Shown here one piece after another: positions 6,390-13,072 of a stretch of DNA of 14,752 bases. The stretch's first letter is position 1; each line of letters starts with the position of its first letter. A program made the translations under genes and the position numbers. This stretch comes from Modestobacter sp. (GTDB lineage: Bacteria; Actinomycetota; Actinomycetes; Mycobacteriales; Geodermatophilaceae). The notes under the pieces were generated by a model that was not told the DNA's origin, made no database searches, and was given only the letters and a program-made list of their open reading frames with translations. Location of the stretch: positions 1 through 14,752 of the forward strand of contig JAOPVN010000020.1 of assembly GCA_025966175.1 (NCBI GenBank). The letters are read 5' to 3'.

Positions 6390-7436
6390 GTGGTGGACAA
6401 GCGGATCGGGTTCCTGTCCTTCGGGCACTGGCAGCCCATTCCCGGCTCGCGAGTGCGGACCGGGCGGGACGCGCTGGTGCAGAGCGTCGAGCTGGCGGTC
6501 GCCGCGGAGGAGCTCGGGATCGACGGCGCCTACGTGCGGGTGCACCACTTCGCCCGGCAGCTCGCCTCGCCCTTCCCGCTGCTGGCCGCGATGGCCGCCC
6601 GGACGACCCGCATCGAGCTGGGCACCGGCGTCATCGACATGCGCTACGAGAACCCGCTGTACATGGCGGAGGAGGCGGCGGCGACCGACCTGCTCAGCGA
6701 CGGACGGCTGCAGCTGGGGGTCAGCCGGGGATCACCGGAGACGGCGCTGCGTGGCTCGGAGGCCTTCGGCTACGTGCCACCGGACGGGGGCAGCGACGCC
6801 GAGCTCGCCCGGGAGAAGACCGCGCTGTTCCTCGCCGCGATCAGCGGGGCCAGCGTGGTCGACGCCGATCCGCGGATGACCGGCGGGACGTCGGGCCGGC
6901 TCGCCGTCCAGCCGCAGGCCCCGGGCCTGCGCGAGCGGATCTGGTGGGGGTCGGGCACGCGCGGCACGGCGGTGTGGACGGCGCAGCAGGGGATGAACCT
7001 GATGAGCTCCACGCTGCTGTCCGAGGACACCGGAGTGCCTTTCGACGAGCTGCAGGCCGAGCAGATCGCGCTCTTCCGGGCGGCGTGGGCCGAGGCCGGC
7101 TGGGAGCACGAGCCGCGGGTCTCGGTGAGCCGCAGCGTCATGCCGATCACCAGCGACCTGGACCGGCAGTACTTCGGCTCCGAGCGGGGCGGGGATGACC
7201 AGGTCGGCCTCCTCGAGGGGGTGCGCGCCCGCTTCGGCAAGAGCTACCTCGGCGAACCCGACCGGTTGGCCGAGGAGCTCGCCAAGGACGCCGCCGTCCG
7301 GGACGCCGACACGCTGCTGCTCACCGTGCCCAACATGCTGGGCGTCGAGTACAACGCCCACCTGCTGGAGACGGTCACCCGGCACGTCGCCCCGGCCATC
7401 GGCTGGGTGCCGCCGGCGGAGCGCTCCGCCGGCTGA
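6390..7436 (+). CDS. LLM-class (luciferase-like) flavin/F420-dependent oxidoreductase
   Basis: This 348-residue protein is a bacterial-luciferase-like monooxygenase with a TIM barrel that uses FMN or F420. Visible family features are RIGFLSFGHW at the first strand, GAYVRVHHF with the HH pair near residue 53, RIELGTGVIDMRYENPL, and DLLSDGRLQLGVSRGSPE in the cofactor region. PQAPGLRERIWWGSGT comes later, with an insertion region typical of the group. Length is normal. It is cytoplasmic, and its substrate cannot be read from the sequence. Actinobacteria often use F420 for such enzymes, but no F420-specific motif is certain here. Tandem GTG codons at 6390 and 6393 both could start; AGGTGAGG precedes them. 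It is divergent from the DUF427 gene, with a palindrome between, and convergent with the small Cys-rich gene. Confidence 0.9.
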   Translation: MVDKRIGFLSFGHWQPIPGSRVRTGRDALVQSVELAVAAEELGIDGAYVRVHHFARQLASPFPLLAAMAARTTRIELGTGVIDMRYENPLYMAEEAAATDLLSDGRLQLGVSRGSPETALRGSEAFGYVPPDGGSDAELAREKTALFLAAISGASVVDADPRMTGGTSGRLAVQPQAPGLRERIWWGSGTRGTAVWTAQQGMNLMSSTLLSEDTGVPFDELQAEQIALFRAAWAEAGWEHEPRVSVSRSVMPITSDLDRQYFGSERGGDDQVGLLEGVRARFGKSYLGEPDRLAEELAKDAAVRDADTLLLTVPNMLGVEYNAHLLETVTRHVAPAIGWVPPAERSAG

Positions 7437-7441
7437 CCGGC

Positions 7442-7467
7442 GCGGCCGCTCAGCGGTGCGCGGCCGC
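7442..7467. terminator. Hairpin at a convergent gene junction
   Basis: Two copies of the self-complementary octamer GCGGCCGC (7442-7449 and 7460-7467) can pair across a 10-base loop. The first lies just after the oxidoreductase stop and touches the stop codon of the convergent small gene; the second is inside that gene's last codons. It may serve as a terminator. Unlike the other convergent junctions it lacks the 16-base repeat core. Confidence 0.4.
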
Positions 7468-7638
7468 CTGCTGCAGGACCCACCCCTCGCCGGGGCAGTC
7501 GTGCGGGAGGGGTGGGAACCGGTGGCCCTTCACGTCGGTGGACTCGAACGTGTGGCCACACTGGGTGTCGCAGCGGTAGATGCCGCTGGCCGGCACGATC
7601 TGGCCGGGATGGAAGACAACATCCGTGTCGTTCGCCAT
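7450..7638 (-). CDS. Small Cys/His-rich protein, possibly metal-binding
   Basis: This 62-residue protein reads from ATG at 7638. It has an N-terminal FHPGQIVPASGIYRC segment resembling the PGQ..P.SG.Y pattern of small YjzC-like proteins. It then has Cys23, Cys27, His29, His39, His46 and Cys48 in YRCDTQCGHTF and HRFPPLPHDC. That set could form a small zinc site (inference). It ends in GEGWVLQQAAAHR. No Shine-Dalgarno sequence is clear upstream, and the frame is open further back, but that extension has no family resemblance. It converges on the oxidoreductase and lies 68 bases after the GAF-ANTAR gene on the same strand. I know of no firm function for such proteins. Confidence 0.65.
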   Translation of the reverse strand: MANDTDVVFHPGQIVPASGIYRCDTQCGHTFESTDVKGHRFPPLPHDCPGEGWVLQQAAAHR

Positions 7639-7706
7639 GGCGGCGAGGTACCCGACCCGGTGGCCGGCATGCGGGGCGGCGACCTGCGGTGCGCGCCAGC
7701 ACCGGG

Positions 7707-8438
7707 TCAGCCCTCCGGCATCGCCCCGGTGGTGGTCAGCTCGTCGGCGATGTCGAACAGCTTGCGGTTGGTGTGCGTCGACGCGCGGACCAGCAGCTCG
7801 AACGCCTGGGCCGCGGTCAGCCGGTACCGCTCCATCAGGATGCCCTTGGCCTGCCCGATCAGGTCCCGGCCGTCCAGCGCGTGGAGCAGGTTCTCCTCCT
7901 GCCGGGCCGCGGAGAGTGCGACGGCGGCGTGCGAGGCGAAGATCTGCCCGACCGTCTCGGAGTCGGCACCGAAGGCGCGCGGCGCGGTGGCGTAGAGGTT
8001 CAGTGCTCCCAGGTTCGTCCCGTCGGTGAAGAGCTGGAAGCTCAGCAGGCTGCAGGCACCGCGCCGGGACGCCTCGGCGGCGAACCGCGGCCAGCGCTGC
8101 TCGGTCGCGAAGTCGTCCACCCGGACCGTGGCGTGGTCCCGCAGCGAGTCCAGGCAGGGCCCCTGGTCCAGCTCCGACTGCAGGCCGTCGATCTCGGCGG
8201 CCCGGTCGCTGGTCGACCCGCGGGAGTGCACCTGGCACCCGGTGACGAAGCTGATGCTGGCGAACTCCGCCCCGGGGACGGTGCGGACGGCGGCGGTGGT
8301 GATCGACCGCAGCGTCCGCTCGACGTCGCCGTGCCCCTCCTGCAGCGTGCGGGCGATCCGTCCCATCACCCGCCCGAGGTCCTCCGGGGGGTGGTCGGCC
8401 GCCGGCTGCGCGCCCTGTCCCGCGTTGTCCTCGGGCAT
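7707..8438 (-). CDS. GAF-ANTAR domain transcription antitermination regulator
   Basis: This 243-residue protein has a GAF sensor domain (about 40-165, with GAEFASISFV, LDQGPCLDSLRDHATVRVDD, and GALNLYATAPRAF). An ANTAR RNA-binding domain follows (about 185-238), with the signature RDLIGQAKGILMERYRLTAAQAFELLVRAS and then NRKLFDIADEL. ANTAR proteins bind paired hexaloop hairpins in leader RNAs and prevent termination. Actinobacteria carry many GAF-ANTAR copies, probably sensing redox or small ligands through GAF. Most lack a known target. The ATG at 8438 has no clear ribosome binding site; Met25 (MGRIARTL) is an alternative. Upstream lies a pair of competing hairpins (8451-8477), so self-regulation is conceivable. 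The isochorismatase remnant begins divergently just beyond. Confidence 0.92.
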   Translation of the reverse strand: MPEDNAGQGAQPAADHPPEDLGRVMGRIARTLQEGHGDVERTLRSITTAAVRTVPGAEFASISFVTGCQVHSRGSTSDRAAEIDGLQSELDQGPCLDSLRDHATVRVDDFATEQRWPRFAAEASRRGACSLLSFQLFTDGTNLGALNLYATAPRAFGADSETVGQIFASHAAVALSAARQEENLLHALDGRDLIGQAKGILMERYRLTAAQAFELLVRASTHTNRKLFDIADELTTTGAMPEG

Positions 8439-8450
8439 GCCCGGAGGGTA

Positions 8451-8477
8451 GGCCTCTCAAGGACGGCCGAGGCCGTC
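8451..8477. promoter_or_regulatory. Competing hairpins in the leader of the GAF-ANTAR gene
   Basis: GGCCTC (8451-8456) pairs with GAGGCC (8469-8474), and GACGGC (8462-8467) pairs with GCCGTC (8472-8477). The two stems overlap and cannot form together. They sit 13-39 bases upstream of the regulator's start, on its leader if transcription begins further out. They do not show the ANTAR hexaloop pattern with A at loop position 1 and G at 4. Function is uncertain. Confidence 0.3.
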
Positions 8478-8512
8478 TCGCGGCCCGCCGGTCGGGGATC
8501 TCAGCCGGCCAG

Positions 8513-8902
8513 GTGCCGCCACTGCCATCCGCGGTCGGCCCCAACGGCTTGCGGGTGCTGGAGCTCGGCTCCTGGTCGGCCGCCGTGGTCGACGGGCTCA
8601 CCGTCGAGCCGCAGGACCTGCACGTGGCCAGGTACCGGATGAGCGGTTTCTGGGACACGCCGCTGGACTCGGTGCTGAAGAACCTCCGGGTGGACACTGC
8701 TGTTCGCCGGGTCAACGTCGACCAGTGCGTGCTCGCCACGTTGATCGACGCGGCCTGCCTGGGCTACGACGTCGTCCTGGTCGAGGACCTGTGCGGCACC
8801 ACCTCCCCTGAGTTCTGCACCCAGGCGACGGTCTACAACGTGCGGCAGTGCTTCGGTTTCACCACGACCTCGGCCGAGCTGCTCGCCGGCCTCCCCGACT
8901 GA
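8513..8902 (+). pseudogene. Isochorismatase-like cysteine hydrolase, N-terminal half missing
   Basis: The 129-residue reading frame matches only the C-terminal half of isochorismatase-like hydrolases (usually about 200-240 residues). It has MSGFWDTPLDSVLKNLRV, the catalytic Cys in VNVDQCVLATLIDAACLGYDV, then VEDLCGTTSPEFC and VYNVRQCFGF. The first half, which carries the catalytic Asp, is absent; upstream is the regulator's leader. The catalytic Lys position (V.K.R.SxF in relatives) reads Arg (VARYRMSGF). Before the Cys the frame reads TAVRRVN, while the neighbouring frame reads LLFAG (8697-8711), the usual family sequence there. Two small deletions that cancel explain this. I therefore call it a pseudogene. 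The family includes nicotinamidases and biuret hydrolase; the substrate is unknown. GTG at 8513 is the first in-frame start. A cupin gene follows after 13 bases. Confidence 0.75.
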
Positions 8903-8915
8903 ACAGGAGCTCCCG

Positions 8916-9360
8916 ATGGCCGCCGCCCCCGTGGTCAAGTCCCTCGCCCGGATCACCCCGCACTTCATCGGGGACAACCGCACGGTGAAGCTCGCGGTGC
9001 TCTCCGGGCCCGCGGACGGGTCGGGCACCACCGTGGTCCTGGAGATCCGGGAGCCGGGCGGCTCGCAGCCGGACAACTCCCACCGCCGAGTCCGCGGAGA
9101 CCTTCGTCGTCCTGAACGGGACGGCGCGGGCGCACAGCGACGAGCACGTCCTCGACCTCGTGCCGGGGAACGTGATCGTGCTGCCGCCGACGTCGGTGCA
9201 CCACATCGTCAACTCATCGGCCACCGAGCGGCTGTACACGATCACGGGGATGGAGAACGACCACGGCTTCGCCGACCTGATCCTCACCGGGCCGGCGGCG
9301 TCCTTCGACGAGCAGGACGCCGCCGTGCTGAGCACCGTGCTCGCGCCGGCCACGGCCTGA
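8916..9360 (+). pseudogene. Cupin-domain protein broken by a frameshift
   Basis: The gene begins with ATG at 8916 behind AGGAGC. It reads a cupin N-terminus (VKLAVLSGPADGSGTTVVLEIREPGGSQPDNSH) up to about 9084. After that the cupin sequence continues in another frame, from about 9091: SAETFVVLNGTARAHSDE, then LVPGNVIVLPPTSVHHIVNS, then LYTITGMENDHGFADLI, ending with TGA at 9358-9360. The shift fits one extra base within 9080-9092. Joined, the product would be about 148 residues, the size of a single-domain cupin with the usual Gly-rich and PPxSVHH metal-site features. Small cupins near amidases and hydrolases may be enzymes or sensors. The lesion means no full product, unless it is a sequencing error. 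It lies between the isochorismatase remnant and the amidase gene. Confidence 0.75.
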
Positions 9361-9364
9361 TCGC

Positions 9365-10987
9365 GTGATCCCGCCGATGGAGGCGGTGCCGCCCAGCACC
9401 GTCGTCGAGCAGGAGGTGCGCGCGGCGGTGGCCCGGTACGAGGCCGCGCTGGCCGCGGACGACCTCGCCGAGCTCGACGCGCTCTTCGCCCCGGGTGAGA
9501 CGACCGTCCGGGCCGACGGGGCCGGCGTGCTGGTGTCGCACGCGGCCATCAGCGCGTACCGCCGGGGCCGAGGTGGTGCGCCGGCCCGCACCGTCACCGA
9601 GCTGCACGTGCTCGTGCACGGCCCGGGCGTTGCGACGGCGCTGGCCGAGACGCTGCGCCCGGACGGCACCCGAGGGCTGCAGACGCAGGTGTGGGAGAAG
9701 GGCGCGCCGGGCTGGCAGATCCGGGTCGCCCACGTCAGCTCGAGCCCACCGCCGGCCACCCCGCTGCCGTCTTCCCGGACCGCCGCGGACGCCGAGCTGG
9801 AACGGCGTGACCCCGCGGTCTGGCGGGTCGTCGGGTCGCCCCTGGTCGCGCCCACGGGCAGCGGCCCCCTCGACGGGGTCCGGCTCGCGGTCAAGGACCT
9901 GATCGCGGTGGCCGGGCAGCCCGTGGGTGCGGGCAACCCCGTCCGGCTCGCCGAGTCGGTGCCGGCCGCGGCGCACGCCCCGGTGCTGGCGAGCCTGCTC
10001 GCGGCCGGGGCGTCGGTGCGGGGCATCGCCCGCACCGACGAGCTCGCCTACAGCCTCTCCGGGACGAACGTCCACTTCGGCAGCCCGGTCAACCCCTGGG
10101 GCGCCGGCCTGGTCGTCGGCGGCTCCACCAACGGCCCGGCCAGCGCGGTCGCCCGCGGGGCCGCGGACGTCGGGATGGGCACGGACACCGCGGGTTCCAT
10201 CCGGGTCCCGGCGTCCTACTGCGGGCTGCACGGGCTGCGGCCCACGCACGGCGCCCTCCCGCTGGACGGGGTGCTGCCACTGGCGCCGAGCTTCGACACC
10301 CTGGGCTGGCTGACCCGGGACGCCGCCCTGCTGCACCGGGTGGCGGAGGTACTGCTGGCATCTGCCGCCCCGATCTCCTCCCTGGTGCTGGCCGAGGAGC
10401 TGCTCGCGCTCGCCGACCCGCCGGTCGCCCGGGCGCTGGCCGAGGCGGCCGCAGAGCTGGCGGCCGCCGCCGGTCTGCCGCTGTCGGTCGAGCAGGTGAC
10501 GACGCGGGAGGAGCGGGAGCGCTGGTTCACCGCCTTCCGCAGCGTCCAGGGCGCCGAGGCGTGGGCCGCCCACGGCGACTGGATCACCGCTCACCCCGGG
10601 GTGCTGGGGCCGGGGATCGCCCAGCGCTTCGCCGACGGCGCGGCGGTGACCCCCGAGGTGCTGGCGGCCGCCCGGGAGGTGGTCGCCGAGGGGCGCGAAC
10701 TGCTGGCCCGCCGGGTGCCGCACGGTGTCGCCGTCCTCGCGCCGGCCGCCAGCTCGACCGCCCCGCCGGTGATCGCGCCCGCCGAGCGCAAGGCCGCCTA
10801 CCGGGCGGCGACGCTCCGGCTGACCTGCGTGGCGGGGGTGGGCGGACTGCCGGTGGCCGTCGCGCCCGCGGCCCTGGTCGACGGGCTCCCGGTGGGGCTG
10901 GCGGCCATCGGGGCGGCTGGTGCGGACACGGCGTTGACCGGGTTGCTCGCACAGTGGGACCGGACGCTCACCCCGCCGTCCCGCTGA
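9365..10987 (+). CDS. AtzH-like domain fused to amidase-signature hydrolase
   Basis: The 540-residue protein has an N-terminal SnoaL-fold AtzH-like domain (about 12-125: ARYEAALAADDLAELDALFAPGE, TELHVLVHGPGVATALAE). An amidase-signature domain (about 140-535) follows. Amidase-signature enzymes hydrolyse amides with a Ser-cisSer-Lys triad. Here these are Lys177 in AVKDLIAVAG, Ser254 in GGSTNGPAS and Ser278 in GTDTAGSIRVPASYCGLHGLRPTHG. In the cyanurate pathway AtzE (amidase) and separate AtzH form the 1-carboxybiuret hydrolase complex, and fused forms exist in actinobacteria. The Ser motif, usually GGSSSG, is GGSTNG, and the nucleophile loop has AGS for GGS; the triad itself is kept. ATG at 9377 is an alternative start. 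It follows the cupin stop by 4 bases, so the three genes once formed an operon. Substrate unknown. Confidence 0.88.
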   Translation: MIPPMEAVPPSTVVEQEVRAAVARYEAALAADDLAELDALFAPGETTVRADGAGVLVSHAAISAYRRGRGGAPARTVTELHVLVHGPGVATALAETLRPDGTRGLQTQVWEKGAPGWQIRVAHVSSSPPPATPLPSSRTAADAELERRDPAVWRVVGSPLVAPTGSGPLDGVRLAVKDLIAVAGQPVGAGNPVRLAESVPAAAHAPVLASLLAAGASVRGIARTDELAYSLSGTNVHFGSPVNPWGAGLVVGGSTNGPASAVARGAADVGMGTDTAGSIRVPASYCGLHGLRPTHGALPLDGVLPLAPSFDTLGWLTRDAALLHRVAEVLLASAAPISSLVLAEELLALADPPVARALAEAAAELAAAAGLPLSVEQVTTREERERWFTAFRSVQGAEAWAAHGDWITAHPGVLGPGIAQRFADGAAVTPEVLAAAREVVAEGRELLARRVPHGVAVLAPAASSTAPPVIAPAERKAAYRAATLRLTCVAGVGGLPVAVAPAALVDGLPVGLAAIGAAGADTALTGLLAQWDRTLTPPSR

Positions 10988-11006
10988 CGTCGCCGTGCCG
11001 TGCCGG

Positions 11007-12191
11007 TCAGTCGGCCGGGCCGCTGGCCAGGATGATGGTCGCTGTCCGGGACTGACCGGTGGTGTCGGCCCAGGTCACGGTCACCGAGTCCCCGGGGGAG
11101 CGGCCGGCGAGCGCGGCGCTCACGTCGTCGGCGGAGGTGGTCGTCGTCCCGCCGATGGCGGTGATGACGTCGCCGGCCGTCAGGCCCGCCTGGTCAGCCG
11201 GCCCGCCGGAGACGACGCCGGCCACCGTCGCGCCGCCGGTGCTCGTGCTCAGCACCGAGATCCCGAGGAAGGCCGGGTAGCCCTGGTGGACCGTGGCGTC
11301 GTCGACGCCGGCGACGATCTGCTCGGCGATCGACAGCGCGGTCCCGATCGGGATGGCGTAGGCCTGCCCGCCGCTGCTGGAGGCGGCGGTGTCCATGCCG
11401 GCGACCTCGCCCTGGGCGTCGTAGAGCGGGCCGCCGGAGTCACCGGCCCGGACGTCGGCCGCGATCCCGATGAGGCCGGTGAGGTCCTCGGCGTTCTGCC
11501 CGCTCTCGTCGGTCGCGGTGATCGACTGGTCCAGGCCGGTGACCGTGCCGGCCGCCGCGCTGGTGGAGTCGGTCGCGCCGCCGGCGTTGCCGACGGCGGT
11601 GACGGCGTCGCCGACCGCCACCGTGCTGCTGTCGATCTGCGCCGTGTCCAGGCCGGAGGCGCCGGTGAGCTGGAGGACGGCGACGTCGTCGGTCGGGTCG
11701 GTGCCGACGACCGCGGCCGGGTAGCTCTGGCCGGTGCTCAGGACCGTGACGGTGATGCTGGTGGCGCCGTCGACGACGTGGTTGTTGGTGAGGATCTCGC
11801 CGTTGGCGGTGAGCACCATGCCGGTGCCGGCTGCCTCGCCGTTCTGGTAGCCGAGCACCGTGGTGATGTCGACGACGCCGACCAGCTGGTCGGCGGTCGC
11901 CTCGGTCGCCGCGGGGACGGTGGCGCTGGTCGAGCTGCCCGGCGTCGTCGTGCTGCCGTAGCCGCCGGACGGGCCCGGGTTCCAGGCGTAGCCGCCGCGG
12001 CCGCCGAAGGCGACGGTCGGGTCGGTCACCGGCGCGGCGATCGCCTGGACCGCCGTGGTGCTGCCGGTGGCGGCCTGGACCCCGAAGACCGCGCTGGCCG
12101 CGATGCCCAGCGCCCCGAGCGTGCCGATGGCGACCGTCCGCGTCCGCCGGCGGGTGGTCGTGGGGGCCGGTGCGTCTGCTGTCTCACTCAC
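11007..12191 (-). CDS. HtrA/DegP-type trypsin-like serine protease with PDZ domain
   Basis: From GTG at 12191 this is a 394-residue membrane-anchored protease. A basic stretch TTTRRRTRT precedes one hydrophobic segment (about residues 19-42), then a Gly/Ser/Thr/Pro-rich linker outside the cell. The protease domain has His138 in TNNHVV, Asp169 in TDDVAVLQL and Ser252 in RAGDSGGPL. A PDZ domain (about 300-390: GYPAFLGISVL, GPADQAGLTAGDVITAIGGTTT) completes it. The order matches actinobacterial HtrA/PepD-like proteins, which handle misfolded or damaged exported proteins. The frame is open to 12293, but that extension would overlap the upstream gene's stop. The chosen start has only a weak TGGGAT ahead of it. 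The gene is convergent with the amidase, with a 19-base gap and no obvious terminator. Confidence 0.9.
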   Translation of the reverse strand: MSETADAPAPTTTRRRTRTVAIGTLGALGIAASAVFGVQAATGSTTAVQAIAAPVTDPTVAFGGRGGYAWNPGPSGGYGSTTTPGSSTSATVPAATEATADQLVGVVDITTVLGYQNGEAAGTGMVLTANGEILTNNHVVDGATSITVTVLSTGQSYPAAVVGTDPTDDVAVLQLTGASGLDTAQIDSSTVAVGDAVTAVGNAGGATDSTSAAAGTVTGLDQSITATDESGQNAEDLTGLIGIAADVRAGDSGGPLYDAQGEVAGMDTAASSSGGQAYAIPIGTALSIAEQIVAGVDDATVHQGYPAFLGISVLSTSTGGATVAGVVSGGPADQAGLTAGDVITAIGGTTTTSADDVSAALAGRSPGDSVTVTWADTTGQSRTATIILASGPAD

Positions 12192-12289
12192 AGATCCCAG
12201 TGAAGGACCGGCGCTCAAGAGCCAGCTGTGCGCTCGCTGCGATGTTGCTGCGGGCCTGGGTCCGGCGTCCCGTACCTCGCTCGTGTCTG

Positions 12290-12697
12290 TCAACCCTCGC
12301 CGGAGAGGTCCTCCGGGACCGGGAGGCCGGCGAGCTGGAGGAGGCGCGCCACGGTCTCCTCGACGAAGAGGTCCTCCGGCTCGGCGTCCTCGTCGTCGGC
12401 GGCCAGCAGGGCGGTGACGTCGCGCGGGTCGATCGCGTGGCCGGTCACCAGCCTGGTCCAGTGCGCGAACCCGCGGGCCTCCGCGTCAGTGTCCACGGGC
12501 TCGCTCGCCGTCGGGTCCTCGAAGTAGACCCGCGGTTGATAGCCCAGGTAGAAGCGCCCACCCGCGTCCCCGGCCGGCCGGTAGTCCACGCACGCGATGT
12601 CACTGTCGTGGACGTCGATGACCAGGTACGGCTCGCTGGGCGCGCTCCCACTCGTCCACGCGCCGCCGGTGAAGGCGAACGTCCCGAAGAACCCCAT
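12290..12697 (-). CDS. Conserved-looking hypothetical protein, acidic
   Basis: I do not recognise a named family. From ATG at 12697 the product is 135 residues, soluble and strongly acidic, with no signal peptide or membrane segment. It opens with MGFFGTFAF and has a probable beta-rich first half (YLVIDVHDSDIACVDYRP, GRFYLGYQPRVYFED). A helical second half contains DPRDVTALLAADDEDAEPEDLFVEETVARLLQLAGLPVPEDL. Codon use with G or C in third position supports real coding. The frame extends to 12760, but those 21 residues (Pro and Arg rich) look non-coding. No strong ribosome binding site is seen. The HtrA gene lies 98 bases downstream on the same strand, far enough to have its own promoter. tRNA-Arg lies upstream. 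Confidence 0.65.
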   Translation of the reverse strand: MGFFGTFAFTGGAWTSGSAPSEPYLVIDVHDSDIACVDYRPAGDAGGRFYLGYQPRVYFEDPTASEPVDTDAEARGFAHWTRLVTGHAIDPRDVTALLAADDEDAEPEDLFVEETVARLLQLAGLPVPEDLSGEG

Positions 12698-12770
12698 GGC
12701 GGGCGAGGCTAGCGGTGGTGGCCTCGACCGGTCGAACGTCGGCACCGTGCTCGTCCGCAACCGGCCCAGG

Positions 12771-12843
12771 TGCGCCCGGCAGGGATCGAACCTGCGACCA
12801 AGTGCTTAGAAGGCACCTGCTCTATCCACTGAGCTACGGGCGC
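12771..12843 (-). tRNA. tRNA-Arg (anticodon TCT)
   Basis: Read on the minus strand from 12843, the 73 bases fold into a full cloverleaf. The acceptor stem is GCGCCCG with CGGGCGC, the D arm runs GCTC to GAGC, and the anticodon stem is GGTGC/GCACT with loop CTTCTAA. A 5-base variable loop follows, then a T arm GCAGG-TTCGATC-CCTGC and discriminator A. The anticodon TCT reads AGA and, by wobble, AGG, both rare arginine codons in so GC-rich a genome. The 3' CCA is not encoded and must be added by CCA-adding enzyme. No integrase or duplicated tRNA end is nearby, so it shows no sign of serving as an attachment site. Confidence 0.97.
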
Positions 12844-13072
12844 TCGCGGCGCAGATCATCGCACCACAGCGGCGCAACCACGGGCACCATCACCAGCGTC
12901 GCGAGGCCGGCCGCAGCTAGCGGTTGCTGCCGACGGACCGCGCGCCGCCCTCCACAGCCGGGGGCGTCGTCCACAGCTGGGCCGAGAGCCTGTTCCCGGT
13001 GGTGCCCGGCGCTGGACGGTGGTCGCACCCCGGCAGGTCGCCGGGACACCCATCCCGCACCTGAGGAGCACC
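12844..13072. other. Intergenic region between tRNA-Arg and ssbB, with two TCCACAG repeats
   Basis: This 229-base divergent gap should hold the tRNA promoter and the ssbB promoter, but I can assign neither with confidence. It contains TCCACAG at 12951 and 12970, a direct repeat with 19-base spacing. TCGTCCACA (12967-12975) differs by one base from the actinobacterial DnaA box TTGTCCACA. GAGGAGC before 13073 is the ssbB ribosome binding site. No open frame here looks coding. Confidence 0.4.

Noticed and set aside
7512..8642. Open frame of 376 codons on the plus strand, opposite the small Cys-rich and GAF-ANTAR genes
   Set aside because: The minus strand here encodes clear GAF and ANTAR domains; the plus-strand product resembles nothing.
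10995..12203. Open frame of 402 codons on the plus strand, opposite the HtrA protease gene
   Set aside because: It is a shadow of the protease coding strand. The translation is repetitive Gly/Asp/Arg/Val without any recognisable fold.
12771..12843. tRNA-Arg as the attachment site of an integrated element
   Set aside because: No integrase, no repeated tRNA 3' end and no change in gene type is visible on either side.
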